Shown here: positions 35,506 to 43,797 of the stretch, piece by piece | Layout: each line of letters opens with the position of its first letter | Position numbering within the stretch: the first letter of the stretch is position 1 | The notes under the pieces: generated by a model | Told to the model about the DNA's origin: nothing | The model's input: the letters and a program-made list of their open reading frames with translations, nothing else | Database searches by the model: none | Position numbers and translations under genes: made by a program | NCBI RefSeq assembly: GCF_000661915.1 | Contig: NZ_CP007509.1 | Span: 1,674,001-1,738,000, forward strand | From: Stutzerimonas decontaminans | Lineage (GTDB): Bacteria > Pseudomonadota > Gammaproteobacteria > Pseudomonadales > Pseudomonadaceae | DNA: 64,000 bases | Direction: 5' to 3'

Positions 35506-36642
35506 ATGGCTGAGAGCGAAAGCGGTGCCGACAAAAGCGAGGAACCCACCGAGAAACGGCTGCGTGAATCCCGCGAGAAGGGGCAGCTGGCGCGCTCTCG
35601 CGAGCTCAGCACGGTCGCGGTGACGCTCGGTGGCATCGGTGGCTTGCTGGCGTCCGGCGGAAGTCTGGCGCAGACCCTGATGGCAATGATGCAGGGCACC
35701 TTTGAGCTGAGCCGGGAAACCCTGCTCGACGAAGGCTCGATGGTGCGCTTGCTGATGGGCAGCGGGCTGATGGCGCTGGAGGCAATCATGCCGCTGCTCA
35801 TCGCGCTGTTGATCGCCTCGATTGTCGGCCCTGTCTCGCTGGGCGGCTGGCTGTTCTCCGCCAAAGCCATGGCGCCGAAGGCCAGCAGGATGAATCCGGC
35901 TGCCGGGCTCAAGCGCATGTTCTCTACCAAGGCGCTGGTTGAGCTGCTCAAGGCGCTGGGCAAATTCCTCGTGGTGCTTGGCGTCGCGCTGCTGGTGCTC
36001 TCGGCCTATCAGGACGACCTGCTGTCGATCGCAAAGCAGCCGTTGGATCTAGCGATCATGCACAGTGCGGAGATCGTCGGCTGGTGTGCCCTATGGATGG
36101 CCTGCGGGCTGATCGTCATCGCCGCTGTGGATGTGCCGTTTCAGCTCTGGGACAACAAGCAGAAGCTGATGATGACCAAGCAGGAGGTCAAGGACGAATA
36201 CAAGGATTCGGAAGGCAAGCCGGAGGTCAAATCGCGGATTCGCCAGCTGCAGCGCGAAGCTGCGCAGCGGCGCATGATGCAGGCCGTGCCGGAGGCCGAC
36301 GTGGTGATCACCAACCCGACGCACTTCGCCGTCGCGCTGAAATACGATGGCGACAAGGGCGGGGCGCCGCGGCTGGTAGCCAAGGGCGGCGACTTCGTGG
36401 CGCTGAAGATCCGCGAGATTGCGCAGGAGCACAAGGTTACGGTTCTGGAGTCGCCGGCGCTGGCGCGGGCGGTGTATTACTCCACCGAGCTGGATCAGGA
36501 AATTCCCGCCGGCCTCTACCTGGCAGTGGCGCAGGTCCTGGCTTATGTCTATCAGCTGCGGCAGTACCGAGCTGGCAAGGGGCGGCGGCCGGACCCGCTG
36601 AACGACGTGCCCATTCCGCCGGATCTGCGCCGCGACGAATGA
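35506..36642 (+). CDS. flhB: Flagellar export switch protein FlhB
   Basis: 378 residues. N-terminal SEEPTEKRLRESREKGQLAR, four TM helices up to about residue 210, then a cytoplasmic domain with the self-cleavage motif NPTH (in VVITNPTHFAVALKYDGDKG, about residue 267). The rest (LVAKGGDFVALKIREIAQEH) is complete, so substrate-specificity switching with FliK should work. It is last in its operon. A free-standing second copy of the C-terminal domain is encoded at 52044-52373. Confidence 0.96.
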   Translation: MAESESGADKSEEPTEKRLRESREKGQLARSRELSTVAVTLGGIGGLLASGGSLAQTLMAMMQGTFELSRETLLDEGSMVRLLMGSGLMALEAIMPLLIALLIASIVGPVSLGGWLFSAKAMAPKASRMNPAAGLKRMFSTKALVELLKALGKFLVVLGVALLVLSAYQDDLLSIAKQPLDLAIMHSAEIVGWCALWMACGLIVIAAVDVPFQLWDNKQKLMMTKQEVKDEYKDSEGKPEVKSRIRQLQREAAQRRMMQAVPEADVVITNPTHFAVALKYDGDKGGAPRLVAKGGDFVALKIREIAQEHKVTVLESPALARAVYYSTELDQEIPAGLYLAVAQVLAYVYQLRQYRAGKGRRPDPLNDVPIPPDLRRDE

Positions 36643-36650
36643 TTCGGTCA

Positions 36651-36676
36651 CGCGGCGCCCGCTCGAGCGCGCCGCG
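36651..36676. repeat. GC-rich inverted repeat between flhB and sodC
   Basis: CGCGGCGC (36651-36658) pairs with GCGCCGCG (36669-36676), loop 10 bases, between convergent genes. No T-run follows on either strand, so it is at best a weak or Rho-assisted terminator. Confidence 0.45.
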
Positions 36677-36687
36677 TATCGCTGCGG

Positions 36688-37209
36688 TTATTCGATCACG
36701 CCACAGGCAACCCTTGCGCCGCCACCGCCGAGTGGTTGCGGGTGGTCGGAGTGGTTATCGCCGCCCTGGTGGACCATCAGCGCCAGGCCTTTGATGTCGC
36801 CCAGACTCTTCAGGCGCGGGGCCAGCACCGGTTGGTTGGCCTTGCCTTCGCTGTCTACATACAGCGCAGGCAGGTCGCCCAGATGCCCGTCACCCCAAGG
36901 CTCGCCATGCTTGCCGCTGTTCTTCGGGTCCCAGTGTCCGGCGGCGGCGCCGGCCGGGGTCTGCTTGCCATCTATCTCAGCCGGCTCGCAACTGCCCTTG
37001 GCATGGATGTGGAATCCGTGAGCGCCTGGCTGCAGGCCGGTGAGTTCCGGGCGAAATACCAGACCGTACTCGCTACTTTCGATCTTCACGCTGCCGACGG
37101 ATTCGCCGATGCCCTGGGCGCTTACGGTGTTGACCTTGACGCTCAACGTTTCGGCCTGAGCGGCGAGGGCCGTGCAGCCGGCGAGCGCGGCGATGATCCA
37201 CTGTTTCAT
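36688..37209 (-). CDS. sodC: Periplasmic Cu/Zn superoxide dismutase
   Basis: 173 residues. The signal peptide [19 protein letters not shown] is followed by a complete SodC domain. [15 protein letters not shown] holds two copper histidines and one disulfide cysteine. [15 protein letters not shown] and GHLGDLP carry the bridging and zinc ligands. [20 protein letters not shown] has the last copper His, and [10 protein letters not shown] has the second cysteine and the active-site Arg region. It dismutates superoxide in the periplasm. It is inserted in reverse orientation between flhB and flhA and starts divergently from the flhA promoter. Confidence 0.93.
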   Translation of the reverse strand: MKQWIIAALAGCTALAAQAETLSVKVNTVSAQGIGESVGSVKIESSEYGLVFRPELTGLQPGAHGFHIHAKGSCEPAEIDGKQTPAGAAAGHWDPKNSGKHGEPWGDGHLGDLPALYVDSEGKANQPVLAPRLKSLGDIKGLALMVHQGGDNHSDHPQPLGGGGARVACGVIE

Positions 37210-37354
37210 CTGGAAGCTCCTTTGTACGAACGGCGACGGGCTGTCGCCGGTGCTAGTGTGACTGCCAGTTGCCGGTCGCGTTCGCCAGCTCTGCCGTGCC
37301 GCCTGTCCCGCTGGCGCAAACCGTGGGGCGGGCTCTGGGGCGGGGCGAAAAAGT

Positions 37355-37370
37355 TGGACCCCTTCTTGCT
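37355..37370 (+). promoter_or_regulatory. Sigma-54 promoter of flhA
   Basis: TGGACCC-CTTC-TTGCT has GG and GC at -24/-12 with right spacing, 58 bases before the flhA TTG start. It lies in the divergent sodC-flhA gap and restores expression after the interruption by sodC. Confidence 0.78.
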
Positions 37371-37428
37371 ATAACCCGGGCGAGGCGCATTTTGCGTCAA
37401 GAATTCGTTCTGCACGCCGGGGGCTACG

Positions 37429-39549
37429 TTGGATCGCACGCAACTCATCAATATTCGCAATGGCCTGACGGGCGCGGGGCGCGGCAACCTCGGCGTGCCG
37501 CTGCTGCTGCTCGTAATGATGGGCATGATGATGTTGTCGGTGCCGCCGTTCCTGCTGGATCTGCTGTTCACCTTCAATATCGCGCTGTCGATCGTCGTGC
37601 TGCTGGTCAGCGTTTACGCCTTGCGCCCGCTGGATTTCGCGGTGTTCCCGACCATTCTGCTGGTCGCCACCCTGATGCGTCTGGCATTGAACGTGGCGTC
37701 GACCCGCGTGGTGTTGATCAACGGCCATGAAGGTGGCTCTGCCGCCGGTCACGTGATCGAAGCGTTCGGCAATGTGGTGATCGGCGGCAACTACGTGGTC
37801 GGTATCGTCGTTTTCGCGATCCTGATGATCATCAACTTCGTCGTGGTGACCAAAGGCGCCGGGCGGATCTCCGAGGTCAGTGCGCGCTTTACCCTGGATG
37901 CCATGCCCGGCAAGCAGATGGCCATCGACGCCGACCTCAACGCCGGCCTGATCGATCAGGATGAAGCCAAGAAGCGCCGTGTCGAGGTTTCCTCCGAGGC
38001 GGACTTCTACGGCTCGATGGATGGTGCGAGCAAGTTCGTGCGCGGTGACGCCATTGCCGGTCTGCTGATTCTGTTCATCAACCTCATCGGCGGCGTCGGC
38101 ATCGGCATGGCGCAACACGGCATGAATTTCAGCGAAGCCGGTCAGGTGTACGCCCTGCTGACCATTGGTGATGGTCTGGTCGCGCAGATCCCGTCGCTGC
38201 TGTTGTCGACCGCAGCAGCGATCATGGTGACCCGCGTCACCAGTTCCGAGGACATGGGCCAGCAGGTGCAGCGGCAGATGTTTGCCTCGCCCAAGGCGCT
38301 GGCTGTGGCTGCCGCGATCATGATAGCGATGGGCCTGGTTCCGGGCATGCCGCACCTGTCCTTCCTCGGCCTCGGCGCGGCCGCCGCAGCGGGTGCGTAC
38401 TGGATCTGGCATCGCAAGAAGCAGGGTGAGAAAAAAGCCGAGCAGGAAGTGCAGAAGCAGCAGGAAATGCTCCCGGCCCAGCGCTCCGCGGAAACCAAGG
38501 AGCTCGGTTGGGATGACGTGACCCCGGTGGACATGGTCGGCCTGGAGGTCGGCTACCGTCTGATTCCCCTGGTTGACCGCAATCAGGGTGGGCAGCTGCT
38601 GGCTCGCATCAAAGGGGTACGCAAGAAGCTGTCCCAGGATCTTGGCTTTCTCATGCCCTCGGTACACATCCGTGACAATCTCGATCTGCTACCCAATGCC
38701 TATCGGCTGACGCTTATGGGGGTGAGCCTGGCCGAAGCCGAGGTGTACCCGGACCGTGAGCTGGCTATCAACCCAGGGCAGGTGTTTGGCCCGCTCAATG
38801 GCATTGCCGCCAAGGACCCGGCGTTCGGCCTGGAAGCGGTCTGGATCGAAGCCAGTCAACGCGATCAGGCCCAATCACTCGGCTACACCGTGGTGGACGC
38901 CAGCACCGTGGTTGCCACCCATCTCAATCAGGTGCTGCACAAGCATGCGCACGAACTGCTTGGCCATGAGGAGGTTCAGCAATTGCTGCAGCTGCTGGCG
39001 AAGAGTTCGCCCAAGCTGGCCGAGGAGTTGGTGCCAGGTATGGTTTCGCTGTCGACCCTGCTCAAGGTGCTGCAGGCGCTGTTGCAGGAGCAGGTGCCGG
39101 TCCGCGATATCCGCACTATTGCCGAAGCCATCGCCAACGTGGCGGCCAAGAGTCAAGATCCCGCCGCAATGGTCGCTGCGGTACGCGTTGCGCTGTCTCG
39201 GGCGATCGTGCAAAACGTTGTGGGACTAGAGCCGGAGCTGCCTGTGATTACGCTGGAGCCGCGGTTGGAACAGATTTTGCTCAATAGCTTGCAGAAGGCT
39301 GGGCAGGGTTCCGAAGACGGAATTCTGCTGGAGCCGGGAATGGCCGAAAAGTTGCAAAGGTCTCTGGTAGAAGCGGCACAGCGTCAAGAAATGCTCGGCA
39401 AGCCGGCAGTTCTGCTGGTGGCCGGCCCGGTACGGGCGATGCTGTCGAGATTCGCGCGCCTGGCAGTGCCGAACATTCATGTTCTGGCCTACCAGGAAAT
39501 ACCGGACAACAAGCAGGTCACCATCGTCTCGACGGTGGGTCAGAATTAA
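37429..39549 (+). CDS. flhA: Flagellar export gate protein FlhA
   Basis: 706 residues. Eight N-terminal TM helices with FHIPEP-type segments (LLDLLFTFNIALSIVVLLVS, FPTILLVATLMRLALNVAST, GRISEVSARFTLDAMPGKQM) and a large cytoplasmic domain forming the nonameric substrate-docking ring (DVTPVDMVGLEVGYRLIPLV). The start is a TTG (MDRTQLINIRNGL) preceded by CGGGGGC; this matches the Pseudomonas FlhA N-terminus, and no ATG occurs before the first helix. flhF follows 15 bases later. Confidence 0.95.
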   Translation: MDRTQLINIRNGLTGAGRGNLGVPLLLLVMMGMMMLSVPPFLLDLLFTFNIALSIVVLLVSVYALRPLDFAVFPTILLVATLMRLALNVASTRVVLINGHEGGSAAGHVIEAFGNVVIGGNYVVGIVVFAILMIINFVVVTKGAGRISEVSARFTLDAMPGKQMAIDADLNAGLIDQDEAKKRRVEVSSEADFYGSMDGASKFVRGDAIAGLLILFINLIGGVGIGMAQHGMNFSEAGQVYALLTIGDGLVAQIPSLLLSTAAAIMVTRVTSSEDMGQQVQRQMFASPKALAVAAAIMIAMGLVPGMPHLSFLGLGAAAAAGAYWIWHRKKQGEKKAEQEVQKQQEMLPAQRSAETKELGWDDVTPVDMVGLEVGYRLIPLVDRNQGGQLLARIKGVRKKLSQDLGFLMPSVHIRDNLDLLPNAYRLTLMGVSLAEAEVYPDRELAINPGQVFGPLNGIAAKDPAFGLEAVWIEASQRDQAQSLGYTVVDASTVVATHLNQVLHKHAHELLGHEEVQQLLQLLAKSSPKLAEELVPGMVSLSTLLKVLQALLQEQVPVRDIRTIAEAIANVAAKSQDPAAMVAAVRVALSRAIVQNVVGLEPELPVITLEPRLEQILLNSLQKAGQGSEDGILLEPGMAEKLQRSLVEAAQRQEMLGKPAVLLVAGPVRAMLSRFARLAVPNIHVLAYQEIPDNKQVTIVSTVGQN

Positions 39550-39564
39550 CCGAGGGTACAGGCC

Positions 39565-40857
39565 ATGCAGGTCAAACGTTTCTTCGCCGCCGATATGCGC
39601 ATCGCCATGAAAATGGTGCGTGACGAGCTGGGCGCCGATGCCGTGATCATCGGCAATCGCCGGGTGGCCGGTGGCGTCGAGCTGACTGCCGTGCTCGATT
39701 ACCCGATGCAATCTGCGCCGGCCGCCAACAAGCCCAACCCGGCGCTGGAAGCCGAGCTGCGCAAGACTCAGGCCCGTCTGGCCAATGCCCACGCCGAGCT
39801 GAGCGCCGCACCGCGGGCGAAGATGCAGGATCGTCAACTGGTTGACGAGAAGCCGGCCGCCGCAGCGAGCAAGCCGCAACCCACTCCGGTTGCCGAGGCT
39901 ACCGCTGCGGTCGATTCGCGTGCGATCGAAGCGATGTATTCGGAGCTGCATGGTCTGCGCGAGCTGATCGAAGTGCAGCTCGGTTCGATTGCCTGGGGCC
40001 AGGAGCAGAGCCGTCGGCCGCAACAGGCTGGCCTCTGGCGCCGTCTGCAGCGCATGGGGCTGCCGGCTGAGCTGTCGCGCAGCCTGCTGGAAAAAGTTGC
40101 CGGCATCAACGAGTCGCGCCAGGCTTGGCGCATGGTGCTGGCGCACTTGGCGCAGGCGATCAAGGTCAGCAAGAACGAGCCGCTGGAAGAGGGTGGTGTC
40201 ATCGCCTTGGTAGGCCCAGCTGGCGTCGGCAAGACCACCACGCTGGCCAAGCTCGCGGCGCGCTACGTATTGAAGTACGGCGCACAGAGCATTGCTCTGG
40301 CCAGCATGGACAACTACCGGATCGGCGCGCAGGAGCAGCTCAAGACTCTGGGGCGGATCCTCGATGTGCCGGTGCTGCAGCTCGATCCGAGTCAGCCGCT
40401 GAACAAGTCGTTGGCCTCACTGGCGCGCAAGCGGGTGATCCTGATCGACACCGCCGGTCTGCCCGCCAGCGATCCGACGCTGCGTATGCAACTCGAGGCG
40501 CTGTCCGACAAGGGCGTCAAATCGAAGAATTATCTGGTGCTGGCTGCAACCAGCCAGAGCCAGGTGCTCAAGGCGGCGTGGCACAACTATCGTCGCTGTG
40601 GCCTGGCTGGCTGTATCCTGACAAAGCTGGACGAGGCTGGCAGCCTCGGTGATGTGCTTGGGCTCACGATCAGCCAGCACTTGCCGATAGCGTACCTCGC
40701 GGACGGCCCCCGGATTCCGGACGACTTGCACCTGCCACGCAGCCATCAACTGGTCAGTCGCGCGGTGAGTCTGCAATCCGGCGAGGAACCGAGCGAGGAA
40801 ACCATGGCCGATATGTTCGCCGGGTTGTACAACGGCTCGTCACGGCGGGCCGGATGA
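39565..40857 (+). CDS. flhF: Flagellar placement GTPase FlhF
   Basis: 430 residues, an SRP-type GTPase that sets polar flagellar position. N-terminal domain (MQVKRFFAADMRIAMKMVRD), variable Ala-rich linker about 60-120, then the NG domain with P-loop LVGPAGVGKTTTLAKLAARY, ASMDNYRIGAQEQLKTLG, VILIDTAGLPASDP and the TKLDEAGSLG motif that recognises guanine. It starts after flhA and precedes fleN, its numerical-control partner. Confidence 0.96.
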   Translation: MQVKRFFAADMRIAMKMVRDELGADAVIIGNRRVAGGVELTAVLDYPMQSAPAANKPNPALEAELRKTQARLANAHAELSAAPRAKMQDRQLVDEKPAAAASKPQPTPVAEATAAVDSRAIEAMYSELHGLRELIEVQLGSIAWGQEQSRRPQQAGLWRRLQRMGLPAELSRSLLEKVAGINESRQAWRMVLAHLAQAIKVSKNEPLEEGGVIALVGPAGVGKTTTLAKLAARYVLKYGAQSIALASMDNYRIGAQEQLKTLGRILDVPVLQLDPSQPLNKSLASLARKRVILIDTAGLPASDPTLRMQLEALSDKGVKSKNYLVLAATSQSQVLKAAWHNYRRCGLAGCILTKLDEAGSLGDVLGLTISQHLPIAYLADGPRIPDDLHLPRSHQLVSRAVSLQSGEEPSEETMADMFAGLYNGSSRRAG

Positions 40858-40948
40858 TGCTGCGACAGCAGTACCTGAATGAATCAGATGCGTGCCATGC
40901 GGGCGCATCGCCGGCCGCAAGGCCCCAGCAAGATATAGGCATGTGAAC

Positions 40949-41776
40949 ATGGGTATGCATCCCGTACAGGTGATTGCGGTGACCGGCGGCAAGGGTGGCG
41001 TCGGCAAGACCAACGTGTCGGTCAATCTGGCACTGGCGCTGGCTGACCTTGGCCGACGTGTGGTGTTGCTTGACGCCGACCTCGGCCTGGCCAACGTCGA
41101 CGTGCTGCTGGGGCTTACCACCAAGCGCACCCTGGCCGACGTCATCGCCGGCGAATGTGATCTGCGCGACGTGCTGATCCAGGGGCCGGGCGGCATCCGC
41201 GTAGTGCCGGCCGCATCCGGCACGCAGAGCATGGTGCAGTTGTCTTCGCTGCAGCACGCGGGGTTGATCCAGGCGTTCAGCGAGCTCGGCGACGAGCTCG
41301 ACGTGCTGATCATCGACACCGCGGCTGGTATCGGCGATTCAGTAGTGAGCTTCGTGCGCGCCGCGCAGGAGGTGCTGCTGGTCGTCACCGATGAGCCGAC
41401 CTCGATCACCGATGCCTACGCGCTGATCAAACTGCTTAACCGTGATTACGGCATCAGCCGTTTCCGGGTGCTCGCCAATATGGCTCATGCTCCGCAGGAA
41501 GGGCGCAACCTGTTCGCCAAGCTGACCAAGGTCACCGAGCGCTTTCTGGATGTAGCGCTGCAGTATGTCGGTGCCGTGCCTTACGATGAGGCTGTGCGCA
41601 AGGCTGTACAGAAGCAGCGTGCGGTCTATGAAGCCTACCCGCGATCTAAATGCGCGCTGGCGTTTAAGGCCATCGCGCAGAGGGTCGATACTTGGCCGTT
41701 GCCCGCCACGCCGCGTGGTCATCTCGAATTCTTCGTAGAGCGTCTCATCACCCCCGCTTCACAAAGCCACGAATGA
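40949..41776 (+). CDS. fleN: Flagellar number regulator FleN (FlhG/MinD-like ATPase)
   Basis: 275 residues. Deviant Walker A with MinD-type lysine: VTGGKGGVGKTNVSVNLALA. It also has DADLGLANVDVLLGL and DVLIIDTAAGIGDSVVSFVR. In Pseudomonas FleN binds FleQ and restrains flagellar gene expression, keeping one polar flagellum. fleQ itself is at 62290-63759. The start at 40949 is chosen to give MGMHPVQVIAVTGG; the upstream in-frame extension is not family-like. The stop overlaps the fliA start (ATGA). Confidence 0.94.
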   Translation: MGMHPVQVIAVTGGKGGVGKTNVSVNLALALADLGRRVVLLDADLGLANVDVLLGLTTKRTLADVIAGECDLRDVLIQGPGGIRVVPAASGTQSMVQLSSLQHAGLIQAFSELGDELDVLIIDTAAGIGDSVVSFVRAAQEVLLVVTDEPTSITDAYALIKLLNRDYGISRFRVLANMAHAPQEGRNLFAKLTKVTERFLDVALQYVGAVPYDEAVRKAVQKQRAVYEAYPRSKCALAFKAIAQRVDTWPLPATPRGHLEFFVERLITPASQSHE

Positions 41777-42519
41777 CAGGTGCCGGATCCGCTATGTATT
41801 ACAGCAAGGCTCAGGCAAAGGATGCGCAGTACCGCCTGATCGATCAGTACGCCCCGCTGGTCAAGCGAATCGCTTACCACCTGCTGGCGCGTCTGCCTGC
41901 CAGCGTGCAGGTCGACGATCTGATTCAGGCTGGAATGATCGGACTGCTGGAAGCAGCTAAGAAATACGACGCCGGCAAGGGTGCCAGTTTCGAAACCTAC
42001 GCCGGTATCCGCATTCGCGGCACCATGCTCGACGAAGTGCGCAAGGGCGACTGGGCGCCGCGCTCGGTGCACCGCAATTCGCGGATGGTCAGCGAGGCGA
42101 TTCGGGCGATCGAGGCGAAAACCGGTCGCGACGCTAAAGATCACGAGGTTGCGGCCGAACTTAAGCTAAGCCTCGATGAGTATTACGGCATTCTCGGCGA
42201 TACGCTGGGCAGCCGCCTGTTCAGCTTCGATGATCTGCTGCAGGAGGGTGAGCACGGCGAGCTTCAGGAGGATGCTGCCAGTACCCACCCTGAGCCCTTC
42301 CGCGATCTCGAGGACGAACGCTTTCAGCAGGCCCTGGCCGACGCCATTGCCAACCTGCCCGAGCGCGAGAAGCTGGTGCTGTCGCTGTATTACGACGAAG
42401 AATTGAACTTGAAGGAAATTGGGCAGGTGCTGGGAGTTAGCGAGTCGCGTGTGAGCCAGTTGCATAGCCAGTGTGCTGCGCGCTTGCGTGCACGCCTCGG
42501 CGAATGGCGCGCCAATTGA
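41773..42519 (+). CDS. fliA: Flagellar sigma factor FliA (sigma-28)
   Basis: 248 residues from the ATG overlapping the fleN stop; an alternative start at 41794 (MYYSKAQ) would give 241. Region 2 is LIDQYAPLVKRIAYHLLARL plus DDLIQAGMIGLLEAAKKYD, with the TYAGIRIRGTMLDEVRKGDW signature. Region 4 is LPEREKLVLSLYYDEELNLK followed by the helix EIGQVLGVSESRVSQLHSQC. It directs late flagellar genes; candidate target promoters in this window are at 49639-49666 and 61506-61532. Its anti-sigma FlgM is not in the window. Confidence 0.96.
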   Translation: MTGAGSAMYYSKAQAKDAQYRLIDQYAPLVKRIAYHLLARLPASVQVDDLIQAGMIGLLEAAKKYDAGKGASFETYAGIRIRGTMLDEVRKGDWAPRSVHRNSRMVSEAIRAIEAKTGRDAKDHEVAAELKLSLDEYYGILGDTLGSRLFSFDDLLQEGEHGELQEDAASTHPEPFRDLEDERFQQALADAIANLPEREKLVLSLYYDEELNLKEIGQVLGVSESRVSQLHSQCAARLRARLGEWRAN

Positions 42520-42581
42520 CGATTGTTTGCGGTATGACGTGCTCGGTTTGCTGAGGCATTTTTGGACTTACGGAGGTCGAC

Positions 42582-42968
42582 TTGGACAAGAACATGAAAA
42601 TCCTCATCGTCGATGACTTCTCGACGATGAGACGAATCATCAAGAACCTCCTGCGTGATCTGGGGTTCACCAACACCGCCGAAGCGGATGACGGCACCAC
42701 CGCGCTGCCAATGCTGAAGAGCGGCAGCTTCGACTTCCTCGTCACCGACTGGAACATGCCGGGCATGAGCGGTATCGATCTGCTGCGCACCGTGCGCGCT
42801 GATGAGCGCCTCAAGCACCTGCCAGTACTGATGGTGACAGCCGAGGCGAAACGCGACCAGATCATCGAGGCGGCACAGGCCGGGGTTAACGGCTATGTGG
42901 TCAAGCCTTTTACTGCCCAGGTGCTCAAGGAGAAGATCGAGAAGATCTTCGAGCGCGTCAACGGCTGA
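42582..42968 (+). CDS. cheY: Chemotaxis response regulator CheY
   Basis: 124-128 residues, a lone receiver domain. The acidic pocket is in [14 protein letters not shown], the phospho-Asp is in [16 protein letters not shown], and VTAEAK and VVKPFTAQ carry the Thr and Lys. When phosphorylated by CheA it binds FliM and reverses the motor. GGAGG lies 5 bases before a TTG at 42582 ([12 protein letters not shown]), which I prefer; the ATG at 42594 gives the commonly annotated 124-residue form. Confidence 0.96.
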   Translation: MDKNMKILIVDDFSTMRRIIKNLLRDLGFTNTAEADDGTTALPMLKSGSFDFLVTDWNMPGMSGIDLLRTVRADERLKHLPVLMVTAEAKRDQIIEAAQAGVNGYVVKPFTAQVLKEKIEKIFERVNG

Positions 42969-42991
42969 AGCAGCAACGCCGCGAGGGCACT

Positions 42992-43786
42992 ATGACGCAA
43001 GCAGATCAAAGCCTGGCAGAGTTCGAAGCGACTCTGAAGGCCCATGCACCCAAGCTGATCGAAAGTCTGCAGCAGGGCCGCTTCGATGAAGCGACGCAGA
43101 TGTTCAACGAGCTCAATCAGGTGCGCAATCACGGGCTCTATCTGGAGGTTGGCAAGCTCACCCGCGAGCTGCACAACGCTATCGTCAAGCTCGAGATGGA
43201 TACCTGCGCTACCGGGGGCGATCCGTCACCGATTACCGATGCGACCGATCGCCTGTCCTACGTGGTGGAGATGACCGAGAAGGCCGCCAATCGCACCATG
43301 GATCTGGTGGAGGAGTCCGCTCCGCTGGTGAACTACGTGAGCTACGAGGCCCAGAGCTTGACGGCCGACTGGCAGCGCTTCATGCGTCGCGAAATGAATG
43401 CCGAGCAATTCCGCGAGCTGGTCAAGCGCATCGACCAATACCTCCAGCGCAGCATGAATGACGGCAGCCAGCTGTCGCAGAATCTCAGCGAAATCATGCT
43501 TGCCCAAGACTTCCAGGATCTGACCGGCCAGGTGATCAAGCGGGTGACCCGCCTCATCACCGAGCTTGAAAGCAACCTGCTCAATCTCGTCCTCATGGCG
43601 GGGCAGGTCGACCGCGTCGCCGGCATCCAGCACGACCGCGATGCCATGCGTGCCGAGCAAGAGAAGAAAAAACAAGAAAAAATGCCTTCCAACGGTGAAG
43701 GTCCGCAGATGCATGCCGATATGCGTGAAGACGTCGTTTCCGGCCAGGACGATGTCGATGATCTGCTTTCAAGCCTGGGCTTTTAG
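42992..43786 (+). CDS. cheZ: CheY-phosphate phosphatase CheZ
   Basis: 264 residues. A long four-helix-bundle dimer that dephosphorylates CheY-P. Segments LTRELHNAIVKLEMDTCATG, TDRLSYVVEMTEKAANRTMD and the catalytic region SEIMLAQDFQDLTGQVIKRV (Asp and Gln of the active site) are present. The C-terminal CheY-binding peptide DVDDLLSSLGF closes the protein, as in other CheZ proteins. It lies between cheY and cheA. Confidence 0.95.
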   Translation: MTQADQSLAEFEATLKAHAPKLIESLQQGRFDEATQMFNELNQVRNHGLYLEVGKLTRELHNAIVKLEMDTCATGGDPSPITDATDRLSYVVEMTEKAANRTMDLVEESAPLVNYVSYEAQSLTADWQRFMRREMNAEQFRELVKRIDQYLQRSMNDGSQLSQNLSEIMLAQDFQDLTGQVIKRVTRLITELESNLLNLVLMAGQVDRVAGIQHDRDAMRAEQEKKKQEKMPSNGEGPQMHADMREDVVSGQDDVDDLLSSLGF

Positions 43787-43797
43787 GGGAAGTGAAT

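Noticed and set aside
39591..39598. GCCGATAT inside the start of flhF as a sigma-28 -10
   Set aside because: It lies within coding sequence and no TAAA/TCAA element is found 15-16 bases upstream.
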